Below, piece after piece: positions 1-11,284 of a stretch of DNA of 53,501 nucleotides (positions are counted from its first letter, which is position 1; each line of letters opens with the position of its first letter). The position numbers were made by a program, and so were the translations under genes. Below the pieces are notes generated by a model that saw nothing but the letters and a program-made list of their open reading frames with translations, made no database searches and had not been told where the DNA came from. This stretch comes from Gnetum montanum (lineage: Eukaryota; Streptophyta; Gnetopsida; Gnetales; Gnetaceae), in the NCBI GenBank assembly GCA_015680685.1, contig MNCI01004199.1:183466-236966 (forward strand), written 5' to 3'.

Positions 1-993
1 CACATGTTTTGGACTTATGGGCTTGCTTTATAAAGTTGGGATAGCAAGAGATTCAAAGGGGGGTCTTTGGAGTTTTCGAATTTGTTGTTGTGGGTTGAGT
101 TCATGCCTCTTGCATGTTTGACTGCAAATGTTGACTAGGGCTTCCTAAAAAGATTTGGGAAGGATATGGTGCTGAAATTTTTTTTGAACTTTGAACAAAT
201 GTATGCTTGGAACTATTCTGTTTGCACTTGCAGAGGGAGAGAGGCCTCAAAGCAATTTTGTAACCAACAAGTTGTGCATTAATGACTGGCTGGAATGACG
301 GCCACTGGTTGTGCATTTATGACTGGCCGAAATCACGGCCGTTACCTAAAACCAGAGACGCAACATGAGATGGCCATGGCCCATGAATAAAAATACGAAA
401 CCAATCCACTAAATAAAATTTTTTTCTCTAAAATCATCATCTGAATAAACTAAAACGAAAAGTAAAGATCAAGTAAATCTAAGCAAAATAGTCAACTCAA
501 TTGATATGAAAATCCACTAAAATCCACTACTAAAGATCAGACAGGAACGTGTTCTCACTCAAACTGGAAGAGCAAGACGGAAGGGGAAGAAAAAGGGATT
601 TCGTGCTCACGAATCAGGATAGAGATGGAGAGAAATCTTTACAGCAACGAGGGAAAGAAGCGGAAAATAACAAGTGAGAACCAAGAGCGAACGTTGGGCA
701 GAAAAATTGTGCGCTAAGATTACAAAGGTAAAGCATGTAGCGCTGGCATTTAAAAAATAGAAGAAATATCATCCAAATTTTTTAAGAACAAAAACTAGAA
801 TTATGGATCGAAGAGAACTGCTCGCAATGCGTGCTTACACAGGCTCGGCAAACCCGTCCAGATTGCGCTAGAAGGAAACGATCAATTTTCTGAAAAATAT
901 AGAATGATAAAAAATGTAGAGACTGAAAAATATAGAATAATAAAGTATAGAATGATAGATGTGCAGCGCATTCTGTAAAGGTAAACTCATTCT
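1..993. other. Intergenic DNA, no gene recognised
   Basis: No ORF here resembles a known protein. Bases 530-720 are richer in GC than their surroundings. Read on the minus strand they are pyrimidine-rich like a plant 5' leader, but no downstream coding region confirms this. A 37-bp imperfect tandem repeat lies at 271-343. Confidence 0.4.
271..343. repeat. 37-bp imperfect tandem repeat, two units
   Basis: The segment beginning GTTGTGCATT at 271 recurs beginning at 308. Both units continue as ATGACTGGC and then an ACGGCC end, with a few substitutions. The second unit is followed by GTT, giving an ACGGCCGT palindrome. No function is implied. Confidence 0.7.
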
Positions 994-1490
994 CTAAGCA
1001 TCAACAGATAAAATCCGATAAGGCAAGTCTCCTACCCAGTCACCCAAATCAAACTGGGGAGACGAGACCCCTGCATCAAAAAAAATGTTTATCGTCTTCT
1101 TCGTCATTGCCTGCAAATGAAAAACTGAAAATGAAGCAAAAAATTTTAAAGCTGAAAGAGAAATAAAGCTTTTGGAGAGTGCGGAAGCATCCAAATCCCT
1201 ATCAATGGCGGAATAGGAGGAGCGTCTGTAAATAAAAGGTATTGGGAAAATAGGTAAGATTTTAATCGACAATGAATGTTCTCGTTGAGAGTTGAAAAAT
1301 CGAACGAAAAATTATAATTTACGTACCCAATGCGGATTTTACACGCTTGTGTACGTGTGCCCGAACCCACCGCGAACGGTTCGTGAGATTTTCTTGGGAA
1401 TCGCGAATCTCCGGCGCATAGCCTGAAACATGCTTTAATTATCTGCACGTCACCAATGCTAGAAAAGTTTACTTTTCTAGTTATTACCAT
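994..1490 (-). other. Possible exon pair or gene relic, unrecognised
   Basis: Two overlapping minus-strand frames (1146-1490 and 994-1272) lie in locally GC-richer DNA. The first ends at a plausible splice donor: on the minus strand ATTGG is followed by GTACGTAAAT near 1325. A plausible acceptor, TTTGCAG before GCAATGACG, lies near 1108. Direct joining at these sites gives an immediate stop, so a simple two-exon model fails. I recognise no protein family. It could equally be chance ORFs in unique DNA. Confidence 0.12.
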
Positions 1491-1940
1491 TATAAGGAAT
1501 TCTCCGAATCATCCTTTCCATGAGGGAAAATGCAGACATGAAGGGTGCATAAAATCTTATTGGTTCTTCGGACTTCTAAATCCTTGGATTGTATAACAAT
1601 TATTTAGGATTGAGGTAAAGAATAGTTATAATTCAATTTTGAATACAATTAAAAAAAATTCATGTCCTTCTTATGAAGGTAAAATGGAGAAATATTCAAG
1701 TTAGGTGGCTTAGAGTTAGAAAATTTAAAAAATTAAATTAAATTAAGAATATAGACATGAAACCTTTAATCCTTTCATAATAAAAATCCTAAGAAGAAAG
1801 GAGGAAGGGCCAAGGATGGATAGAAAAGGTATGGTATCAAGTGGACTTATTGACTCCTTGAGACACCAAACACCATCATAGGAATAATTGTTTAACACAC
1901 AACTACATGGACTACAAAGCAATAATAATGATAAAAGTTA

Positions 1941-2095
1941 GTGAGGCATTGCTCAATTAGAGCTTGTAAATTATACATGTCACAAGTTTGATTGTGATAG
2001 CTATGTTAATATGAGATAGTGTTATATTTTGCTTAAGTTCTACAACATTTTTGTGTTGGCTATATATCCTAGGGGTACATATAATGATATTATTT
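1941..2095 (+). repeat. Degenerate tRNA-headed SINE, copy a
   Basis: The head reads TGCTCAATTAGAGC, an A-box-like sequence, and about 45 bp later AAGTTTGATTGTGA, B-box-like. It is followed by the shared body and the tail GCTATATATCCTAGGGGTAC found in copies c, d and e. It is the most diverged copy, recognised mainly by its tail. Confidence 0.45.
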
Positions 2096-2109
2096 CTAAC
2101 ATAGAAAAC

Positions 2110-2215
2110 AATGAGGCTAGTGGTAAGACACTTTATTTAGAAGTTTTAGGTCATGGGTCCAATTTTGGTGGTTAATGCTGAGTTATAAAAAGAAGGATAA
2201 ATATATAAAACAAAC
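2110..2215 (+). repeat. Degenerate tRNA-headed SINE, copy b
   Basis: It contains GGCTAGTGGTAAGACACTT as A box and TCATGGGTCCAATTTTGGT as B-box region, followed by AATGCTGAGTTATAAAA. The later tail (TATATCTTGGGGTG) is missing, so this is a head-only or 3'-truncated copy. Confidence 0.5.
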
Positions 2216-2381
2216 ATAATTAATAAGTCACTAAAAGGGCATGTGACCCATAACTAAAAGTATACCTCTATTAAGTTGGGGGCTAATTATAATAAACATA
2301 ATTGATCATGATATGTTACTAGAAGGACATGTGACCCATGTTTAAAGGCAAGCCTTTATGAAGGAAAGCTCTTGAGCCTAA

Positions 2382-2515
2382 CAATGAGATGTTAGTATAG
2401 TAGTAAGAACTTGGTTTGGAAACTGTGGATCATGGGTTTTATTCCATTAGGCAATGTTGAGTTATATAAAGTTCTAATTGGACTATATATCTTGGGGTGC
2501 ACCTATATTTCACTT
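2382..2515 (+). repeat. tRNA-headed SINE, copy c, best-preserved plus-strand copy
   Basis: It starts CAATGAGATGTTAGTATAGT (A box) and has the B-box region GATCATGGGTTTTATTCC, then GGCAATGTTGAGTTATATAA, and ends with GGACTATATATCTTGGGGTG. The order head, GGCAATG, GAGTTATA, TATATCTTGGGGTG is shared with copy e at 44941-45068. Confidence 0.6.
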
Positions 2516-2828
2516 ATTTTGAGACTAGCCTTAACTTATGACTAAAAGGGCATGTAATCCTTGCTTGAATGTACTAATCTCTTAAATCAATGCATATCAT
2601 GTTATTTCCCATAGCAAAATAACTAATTAGTCTTATTGTCTTATTATATTTTAATCAGTCCTTCAATGATAGTTTTGAAGATGATATAGTGTAATGTCAT
2701 TGGAAAATAGTGTGTCTTGGTCTCAAATTTAGATGAAAGGATAAGGTGATTCAAATTAATTACATTTTACACATAAGGTACATTATATCTATGTGCAAGG
2801 TACCTCATATTCATAACTCTCTCATCTA

Positions 2829-2920
2829 ACAATGAGATGTTAACCTAATGGTAAAACTCTTAATTTTTTCAAGTTATAATAGGACTATATATCTTGGGGT
2901 GTGCCTATATTATAATTATT
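2829..2920 (+). repeat. tRNA-headed SINE, copy d, internally deleted
   Basis: The A-box half (CAATGAGATGTTAACCTAAT) is joined directly to the tail (AGGACTATATATCTTGGGGT). The B-box half is missing. Confidence 0.55.
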
Positions 2921-4323
2921 TCTGGAAAACTATTCCATTTTCTCTAATTGGACCACTCTTTGAAATATTATGAATTATTATTTTCAAGCATGCAATGATA
3001 TGGAATGGATATTTGCAAAAGACTAATAGACACCTTTTTTTATTTGTTCTTTTTGTTAGCATTAAACCACTAGGTTGCCTACTAATAGTTTGATTAGTGA
3101 GTATCTAAGGGTAAGAAGATAAGAGCCTACTATGAAAAGGACTTAGATAACTTTTATTGCTGATCAGTCACATTTTCATTACAAAAGTCTTATGATCCTT
3201 TGTGGCTTATTTTAACATTGGAAATTTTTTATTTTACCTTTCAAAACCTTACCCTATACACCTAAAATATCATATTGAGTGATGCCTATTCCAACTCACA
3301 TCAAAGTTATGTGTTAGTCATGGGAAGGGGGAAATATATTTTAGTAAAAATTTCTAACACATAGATCATAGAAAATTAAGGTAAATGAGATGAATTTAAT
3401 GTGCTAGGATACTGTACTACTTAAAAATTAATTTTTATATTTGATCTTATCTAGACAAAGATAAGATTAGTTATTGAGTCTAATTTTCTTTGTAACCTAA
3501 GTATTAATCAATTATTATTTTGATCATTAGCATAGAGTATACCTAAAAGACCACATGAAATGAGAGGAGGGAAGGGGGATCATCAATCATAAAAAAATTC
3601 AAAGTACATCACACACTTGACATTGAGTAAATAATATCAAAAACAGTTTGTAAAGGAAAAAATTTAATGGTAGGAATTTTTATTTAGCTGTACAACCTTA
3701 AAATTTATGCTTTGAAAACTCGAGTGAAGAAAATTAATTATTAGTAGGGAGGAAGATCCTAATTCTAATAATATTTACATCACTTTCAACATCCATGCTT
3801 GAACTTCAAATAGCCAAAGGATTCAAGGTAGATAGATGTATCTTAATACTAATATTTTTCTTAATAAAATATTTACCAAAAATGGTTGCATAACTTTTGG
3901 ATGATCTTCACCTCATTTCTTAGTGTTAATCTTATATTAAGAATATTTACCATCAACTATAATCTTTCTGTCAATACTAGTTTTAATTTTTGAGTTAATA
4001 CTATTCTTCTAAGATAAGGAAAAATTTGTCTTATAACCTTGTGCAATAACAAATAGAATCTGAAGGAAGTAATAAGGAACCTAATATTTCAATGTTTGTA
4101 GAAATTTGACTATATGTATTAAAGGTAAATATTGTTAAAAATATATTTCAAATTCCAATGTACTCCCCACCAGTCCAACCCCCATTATCCCATCCAACAA
4201 AGATCCTTGAATTAATAAGGAGAAGTATATATTCATTTTGCATCATTTCAAGGAGAAGGAAAAAGGACTTATGTCATCAAGATTATGTTATCTCCAATTA
4301 GCCATTTCTAATAATTTTTTCAT

Positions 4324-4525
4324 CATGTAATTTTTGTACAAAGGCTAACCCTTTCAAAATTTTATCAAGTGTGACACTTACCATCATTTAGTTAGTCTAA
4401 TCCTAATTGTCCTAAAATTTTGTAATGAGGTAATTTTTTTACAAAGACTAATCCTTTTGAAATTTTGTCAAATGTGACACTTATAGTCATTTAGTTGGTC
4501 TAATCAAAATCATCCTACAATTCCA
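4324..4525. repeat. About 103-bp imperfect tandem duplication
   Basis: ACAAAGGCTAA at 4338 is matched by ACAAAGACTAA at 4441. The shared run continues through CCTTT, TTTTGTCAA, TGTGACACTTA, CATTTAGTT and GGTCTAATC-like blocks. The two units have drifted by substitutions and small indels. Confidence 0.75.
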
Positions 4526-4724
4526 TTCATTTTGTACAACTTGATGATATGTTTTTAGTTAGTTATAGGATATGATGAAGCATCAAATATCCTATATTAA
4601 CAAACTTAAGATTAACACAACATGTAATTGGGCAATGTTAGCATGGTGTAACATCTCTTAAATAAGTAACCTTGGTAAACCATTCATTATAACTTAAACT
4701 TAAGAATTGTACCTTGTTGATACC

Positions 4725-5252
4725 TAATGAGTGATGAGATACTCCTACACCCAACCATACGAATCATGAAGCGTTCACATGTGACTCAGTTGAATTCCAT
4801 GGACTTTGTCGTTTCTAGTGCACTAGTACTCTAGGAAGTGAATCTAGCCTTAAGGTTAATCATTATCCTCCCAATTACACTTGTGATGTACGTTGGTATG
4901 GTTAAGTGTAATTGAGGCATCTAATTTTTATCATTTTGTATTTTATATTTTGGGTGCTCAAAATATAGGTAAAAGGAATTTGATTAACTAATCTAAATTA
5001 ATTAAATAAATACCATTTAACTAATCCTAACATAAGTATTCATTCCCACTTTCTGTGCACATCTTGAACCCACATATCCACTATTGGGTGACCAAATGCT
5101 ACACTACTGGGTGTACCAAGTGATAATGCTATTGGACTTACTAAGCAAATACGTGTTATGCTCAAAGTGGTTGTACTTATACGTGTAATCTACCTCGCTT
5201 AATTATCTCATGAACATAATAATTGAAAAATATTTAATAATTAATTTAAAAC
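4725..5252 (-). mobile_element. Solo LTR of family B, left half, interrupted by element A
   Basis: In element sense this is the 3' half of a B-family LTR. It matches the reverse complement of 15086-15979 in order: the CCCAACCATA block, the ACTTGTGATG block, the long AT-rich middle and the CACTATTGGG block. The other half lies at 12239-12607, giving a rejoined length of about 897 bp against 894 bp for the plus-strand copy. ATACC at 4720-4724 matches ATACC at 12608-12612, a likely 5-bp TSD of the original insertion. No primer site follows its 3' end, which fits a solo LTR. Confidence 0.75.
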
Positions 5253-6210
5253 TAATGAGCAGTAAGGTACCCCCTATGCCCAACCATATGAATCATAAGC
5301 ATTCATGCACGATTTGGTCAAATTCCATAGGTGCCATGATCACAGTTCGTTGTCTCCCCACTTGGACTAGTGGTAGCTTTGTCACGTATGGTTTAGTCCA
5401 TAGTGAGGCATATAATAATTGATATTGTTTTGGCCTTATGTTTCTCCTAATGATAATAAAGAGATCAATTACTTAATCTAATTAACAACATAAACATAAA
5501 GCCTAAACTAGCCTACAAGCAATGAGTGTCCATTCCCAAGTTGTTGTACTCATTCTGAACCCATGTATCCACTATTGGGATTACCAAGCACTATGCTACT
5601 AGGCGAACTAAGCAATAATGTTGCTAAGATTACCAAGTGAATGTGTGTTTACACTTGAAATTGGTTGCACTCATTCCGCCAATTCATTAACATGCATGGA
5701 AATATAAATATTAACTAAGTACATGGAATATAAATTGCATTAAAAGTAAATTTAATCTAAGTCAAAGTGCTACAATGAATAAGAATCAATCTCGATCTTA
5801 TTTCCATTCATGGAATGTGTCTAGGTACATTACCACTTGAATAAGACTCCATACAACTGACTCAAATCCACACTGCAAGCACTCACTAACTATTTAATAA
5901 GACTATGGAATAAAATTGCAAAAGTTCAACTACTCTATTGACCAAAGAATTGTATAAACATGTCTATGAGCATGTATTTATAGAGTTTATTGCTAGGCTA
6001 CTTCGATGGGGCCTCGTTGACACATGAAATGATGCATTGATGAGGCCTTGTCGATGCAGCCTGTTATCAGAGCCTTGACATTAGAGCCTTGTTGTCAAAG
6101 CCTTGACATTAGAACCTTGTTGTCAAAGCCTTAACATTGGAGCCTTGACATTAGAGCCTTTCAAAAAGTTGACATTTTATCAGTTAACCTAGCCAACTGA
6201 TGACTCATCA
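5253..6210 (-). repeat. Element A 3' LTR
   Basis: It runs 958 bp. In element sense it begins TGATGAGTCATC and ends in CTGCTCATTA, where the 5' LTR has ACTCATCA. A TATA box (CTATAAATA) lies at 5975-5983 on the minus strand. It differs from its partner at many positions and has an expanded cluster of AGAGCCTTGACATT and GAGCCTTGTTGTC units at 6065-6165, so the insertion is old. Confidence 0.88.
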
Positions 6211-8440
6211 TACCCCCATGACTAAATAAAAACTTGTCCTTGAGTTAACAAGATAGGACCAAGTTTTCTTTACCAAATTGGAAAGGTATGGAATTATTGA
6301 CTGACACTAACTACTGACTAGCTCTAAGTGCTTCATTACAAAATTTTATTCGAGTGGATGCATACAAAATGACAAAGTGACAAAGACTAAATAGGCTTTA
6401 AAGATTACAAAATTTGCAAAGGTCTTCAAGAATCCACTAAAGATGATTTTTCTTATTGCTGCAAGTAGTGGTAGACTTCCAACCTAGATTGTTATGTTGA
6501 TGCTTCTCTCGTTATGTGCAACATTCTTGAAGGATGAACTGAAATTTATTCTCATTGTCCCATGGATCTAGTAAACATGTGATGCTTGAGCTATTATCTT
6601 GTATGTACTACCATTTTTCCATGGCATATCCTCCATTGTCCCTCTCTTGGCTTCATTTCCATTCATGACAAAAGACATTATTCCTTAGGCATTTTGTTTA
6701 GCATCATCTGTAGTAACCAATGAATCAACATTACTTTTGGTAAATTTTCCTTAACAATTAACCCTTTTTGAATCCTTTAGTTTTCATTTAAGCATAAGAA
6801 AATGATAGCATACTATGCCCAAGGCTATGAGGTAACTAAAATCATCAAGCTATTCACATTATTTTGATCAATTACTATTAGTTACCATGATGTTCAAAAA
6901 TAGGATGTTAGAAAAATTTCAAAATTTCAAAGCAGACATCCCTAGCCCCCATGACTAATAAGCATAGCTCTGGAAGAACAAAAGTATTTAAATAATTGGA
7001 ACCAAAGGTTTGATTCAGAATATGGCCAAGAAATATTAAACTTGAAAGATATTTTAATAGAAAAGTTGGAAAAAAAAAGTAAAAAAGTAACTGAAAGTGA
7101 AGAGAAGTAGTCCCAAAATTATGCATAAATCTAGAGAAGTTTTCATTGATGTTCTAGAAGATGTGAAGGTTAGTTCAAAGCCATGCTCAACAAAAATTAT
7201 GCAAGTGGGTCCTTTCCAAAGCAAGCTCCTAACATAATGCCCTTACACAACCACTTCTATAGATGTCTATGCACATCCAAGAAGTTAAATGTATACCATG
7301 TCTTTGTTTCAAACAACACACAACTACCATGGTTGTGATGTTGTACTATAGTACACAAAACCAAAAGTCGCATAATCACATGTAGTAGTGAGGTGTATAA
7401 TCAAATGACAAGGGATTGCAAAGATCGAGATGTAAGGTACTTGACCATGTTCATAATAGGTTCTTGTGAAAAATGTGATTAAAATGATTAGTATACCTAT
7501 CTGTCCAAGTTCAGACCAAGTCCATACCACAAATAGTAACCTTGCATTGATGTGTTCCCTCCTACCAACCACCATGAGTCCAAAACCATCTCAAAGAATG
7601 ATCATTACTCCAAAAAGAGAAGAACGGAGAAGAAGGAAGGGCCTTAGTTAAAGGGGTGCCTTCAAGCATGGGTAACATGTCTTTTCAGCCCCATAACCAG
7701 TGCTTGTAGCCCATTATTATGTCTAAGGGATGTGCTTTGAATTCCCATTATTGTTTTTTTTTCTTCCTTTTCTTTTTTCTCTCTTTTTTTATTTTTGAAA
7801 TGGGAACCACACCATGCAAAGACAAAGCTTCATTTTTATTGGTTGATGGAGGAGTGATGATATGTTCCAAGAGGAGTCATAAACCACACAAAATAAGACA
7901 AGATGAAAACCCAATAAGTCCCCTTGAGGGCACACCCTTAGTATTCCCACTTGGTCATTTCCTCTTTCTTCAAGGTACAATGATCATTAATTAATTTTAC
8001 TTTCATGAAAGAAGAACCAAATTATTTCCATGAAAAAGACCTTTTATTTAGAGAACTAGAGGGATGGATGAGGTGGTTTCATTGCTTTACATAATTGCTT
8101 ACCCAATCATCTTAATAGCATAGAACAAAAACCCAACACATAGCATTGACTTCTGCATCATCACTTGGCAATATTATTAATGGAAATATAAAATACATTC
8201 ATAAAACATAAAGTAAATGACTCAAGAAAATAGAAAAATATAAAGAAAAGAAAAATATTAAGAAATGGAAAACATATTAAGAATAAAAAAATTTTAGAAG
8301 AAATAGAAAAATGATAAGAAATTGTAAAAATAAAAAGGTGAAAAACACTTATTAGTTTTTGAACCAGGATGGAGCATCTCCACCATGACTAATCTTATGG
8401 CTACATATTCGGGAGATGGATTGCAAAATTCCTTGGTTAT
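6211..8440 (-). other. Element A non-coding 3' internal region
   Basis: No ORF here resembles a transposon protein. The frames at 6908-7126 and 7324-7575 are low-complexity and hydrophobic. Several blocks match the corresponding part of element C (16000-17700) and, more loosely, of element D (33290-34140). They occur in the same order: a purine/pyrimidine-rich stretch, the 'catagacatctatagaagtg' region, and a TTTGGAAAGGACCCACTTG-like end. The region is therefore conserved between elements without coding capacity, and may hold packaging or replication signals. Confidence 0.6.
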
Positions 8441-8483
8441 ACACCATCAATTTTCCATCTATCATTGTTACTAATTTAATTAA

Positions 8484-8890
8484 TCATGTGGTAGCACATC
8501 TAACATTGGTGATAGTCTCGTTTAAATCATTCGAAGATGTATCTTCATCTAGAATTGAAGGTATTTCTATATTTGGAGGTCCAAATGTGTTTGCTTCTTC
8601 TTCTTGATTTTCCATTTTAATTCCTGGGTCTTCATGTTTAATATCCTTTTCTAGTGTATAATCAGAGCATAAGATATCTATGTCTAAGTCCTCTGTTTGG
8701 TCCATTTCTTATGTCTAGAACTAATAAGTGGATCAATTTCCTTGATGCATTTTTGAAATAATTTTATATTCTCATTTTCAAGCCACTGGGTCTTTTCTTA
8801 TTTAGTGGCTACTACGTAGGCTGGTTTTTGCTCACACACTTATTCCTTAGCTTTGTTGTGGGTTGTATTAATATTTTAAATTTCTAGTCC
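8484..8890 (-). pseudogene. Element A unassigned ORF block ('TQWL' ORF)
   Basis: The minus-strand translation contains KTQWLENENIKLFQKC, then DPLISS and, after a frame change near 8705, a short acidic ORF starting MDQTEDLDIDILCSDY. Element C has the same order at 17786-18136 in one uninterrupted frame (TQWLKNENTKPFKRC, PLISSS, MNQIENLEKDILHFDY). I recognise no family. It lies downstream of the gag-related ORFs. Conservation at protein level between two diverged elements argues that it once encoded something, possibly a gag extension. Confidence 0.45.
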
Positions 8891-9319
8891 ACAACTGCAA
8901 CCTTTACTATTAATAGTGATACATTTGTATCTCCATAGTGCTAGATTCATGACTTCTATTAGGTGTTGGAGTAATGACGGATGTTGGCCTTTGTGTAAGA
9001 TTAGAGGACATTGGTTGTGGAAGGAAGGATGTTACACTTGACTAGCATTGTGCTAGTTTGGATGAGTTAGTAGGTCCACAAGTGTTGTGCTTTCATGTGG
9101 GAACCATCATAAAGAAAGGGTGTTTCTATGGTTGTGGTGGAGATCTACTGACATTATCAGTTTTGTGTATGTTCGTAGCACAACTGACATTTTCTTGTTG
9201 ATGTCATGATGCTGAACCTTCTTGTGTTGTTGGTGGTGACATATGATGGAGGGAAGTATGAGAATATTGAGGGTATGATGAAGGATGAGAGGTTTGAGAT
9301 GGTGATCCTTCAGAAGATG

Positions 9320-9749
9320 TCATACCACAATGATATTTAGGAGAGTGATAGTAGCAATTTGAAGTAGAGGAAGTAGAACCAATCGAGGAAATAGGGTGTT
9401 GAATATAATATCCATGTAGGTTTGACTAGTAGTAAGGGTAATGATAGTTTGATGATGGCCTCCCCCATGACTATGGGTTTTTCCACTATGTTGGATCATA
9501 GTGTTAAGGTTGGTAAGAAGTCCCATTAGGATGGTACGTTTGGTTATAGAACTCTCTATGATTACCTTGTGAGAAAGGTAATTTTCTAAGAATTTTCTTT
9601 TGTACAAACTTGGGATTCAATGCAAAAGCCCAATACTTATGCAGATGTAACATGATTGGGCAATAGCCCTTTGGATGGTCATATAGGTAGATGTCACATC
9701 CATCATCTTCTTCTATGGTTGAGTCTATAGCCTCTTCTCCTATAGCCAT
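9320..9749 (-). pseudogene. Element A 'LYDHPK' ORF remnant, gag-related
   Basis: The frame at 9504-9749 (81 residues) contains CDIYLYDHPKGYCPIMLHLH then W and NPKFVQ. Element D has CNIFLYDHPKSQCPILLYLY, W and HPKFIQ at 32250-32360. The next frame (9320-9607) overlaps it out of phase, so a frameshift has occurred. The pattern LYDHPK..CPI.L.L...W....PKF.Q is not one I can assign. Its place after the gag core and the paired cysteines suggest a diverged C-terminal gag or nucleocapsid-like part, but the spacing is not a CCHC knuckle. Confidence 0.5.
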
Positions 9750-10375
9750 TTTTCCTATTTGCTAATAAGTGTTTCTAGCTATTTCTTAGTTCTTCTTCTT
9801 TCATTTATTGTGATTACTTGGTTCATTTTGTGTTACTTTCTTTTCTATAGTTTCTATGAAAGTTGTAGATTTTTCATTTATCCACTCTAACATCCTATTT
9901 AGCCTTGCCTGGAGTTCATCAAGAGATTGTTGTAGTGGCAAGGTTTGTTGTGAAATCACCTCATCGAGAGCTACCTCTTTTTCCTCATCATAGATATGGA
10001 TCCTTTTTCTTTGAAGAGTTGGATCCTAGTTATTTTCCTTAACATTCTCTCGTTTACATAACTCTCCTTCTTCATTTGCCACCTACTCAATTAGCCATTG
10101 TATTTGATGGGATTTTAGTTCATATAATTGACCTTGAGCATACATCCCAAGGGTCACCCTCATTTCATTATGAAGCCCATCTATGATGTGGAAAAGTTGC
10201 TCTTTTTAAGATAAATCATGGCCAAGACATCTATGTAGTAGTGAATAGTATCTATCTAGGGCCACATCTAAGGGTTCATGATTTTCTTGCTTCCACCCTT
10301 GGATTTTTTTTCTTAGGTTGGACACTCTTGCATAGGTTTGGTATTTTTATTAAAAAGCTTTACCATTGTAGACCA

Positions 10376-10902
10376 CTAGTGGATGGACCTTGGTTCCAAT
10401 GATCTATACCAACTTTCAGCTTCATCTATTAGTATCCTAAGGAAGAACTTAAGCTTTTGCGACTTTTTTTTGATATTTTGCAAAGCATAGGTGTCATGGA
10501 AGGCTTGTAAGTGATGTTGTGGATCAAAATCATAGCCTCCAAAAAATTTAGGGATATTATTTATATCGATCCTTTTTATGAAACTTTCCGTGCGATGCCT
10601 GTGGGGTATCTTAACTACCTCTATGATTTGCATCAAGCTCTTAGTGGCTAATAAGGGTTCATCATCATCAAACATGGCATGGAAAAAATTTCTATTTCTA
10701 TTTGCTCGATTGTGATGGTTTTAGCTATGTTCATGTTGATGTATTTGATTTTTCCCTTGGGTTTGATTTCTATTTTTATTTCAACCCCATAGTGGAGCTT
10801 GATCTCTATACTTACATTCATCTTCATCAGAACTAGATGTTGAAGAGGAAGAGAAAGATGAGAAATTGGGAGGATTTCCATGGCTTTGATGATGTTAACC
10901 AC
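10376..10902 (-). pseudogene. Element A gag (Retrotrans_gag-like) remnant
   Basis: The frame at 10376-10675 contains IPKFFGGYDFDPQHHLQAFH and, about 40 residues on, EAESWYRSLEPRSIH. These match the conserved core of Ty3/gypsy gag (F.G..DP..HL..F, then A..W...L...SI). The preceding frame at 10648-10902 is offset by a frameshift and is rich in charged residues, as expected of the region upstream of that core. After PRSIH the frame hits a stop and continues with several more. Gag forms the virus-like particle. This copy is broken and follows the primer site by about 380 bp. Confidence 0.7.
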
Positions 10903-11284
10903 AATCCCTTGATTTATCTTGTTTAGGTTTTGAGGAGGTCCTAGGCATTGAGGCCTCCCCTAGTCCAAGACTTGCTTCATTTCCTCTAGGTTGTTTGCCT
11001 TAGATGAATGTAGTCCTTAAGCATAGTCAAGGTGGTTATGCACATATGAAACCCCTGCATGAGGTTGTCACTCTAATTTTCTTCAACATATATCTCATTG
11101 GTTCTCCAATGAATGTTCTATTCATATGATGCATTATCACTTCCTTGTGAAAGAGACATTGTTGTTGGTGTATGATGTGTGTGACTTAGTATTTTCCCAA
11201 ATATAGTTCATTAATGCATTTATAGCAATCATGTATGATATAACTAATCTAGATAGCTAGCACCATCCTCAGAAATGATGCCAA

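Larger units (their letters stand above)
1501..4719. other. AT-rich intergenic DNA containing a SINE cluster
   Basis: There is no coding sequence of note. The first kilobase contains four degenerate copies of a tRNA-headed SINE, listed separately. A short sequence, ACTAAAAGGGCATGTGACCC, occurs in variant forms near 2230, 2317 and 2540, suggesting further repeat layering. A 103-bp tandem duplication lies at 4324-4525. I see nothing assignable in 2930-4320. Confidence 0.5.

Noticed and set aside
994-1490. Two-exon gene on the minus strand
   Set aside because: Donor and acceptor look reasonable, but joining them produces an immediate stop and the peptide matches no family I know; kept only as a low-confidence feature.
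4310-4530. CRISPR-like or other spaced repeat array
   Set aside because: It is a simple two-unit tandem duplication in plant DNA; no regular repeat-spacer structure exists anywhere in the window.
7324-7980. Hydrophobic small ORFs in the element A non-coding region
   Set aside because: Low-complexity composition; conserved blocks between elements here are nucleotide-level and not frame-preserving.
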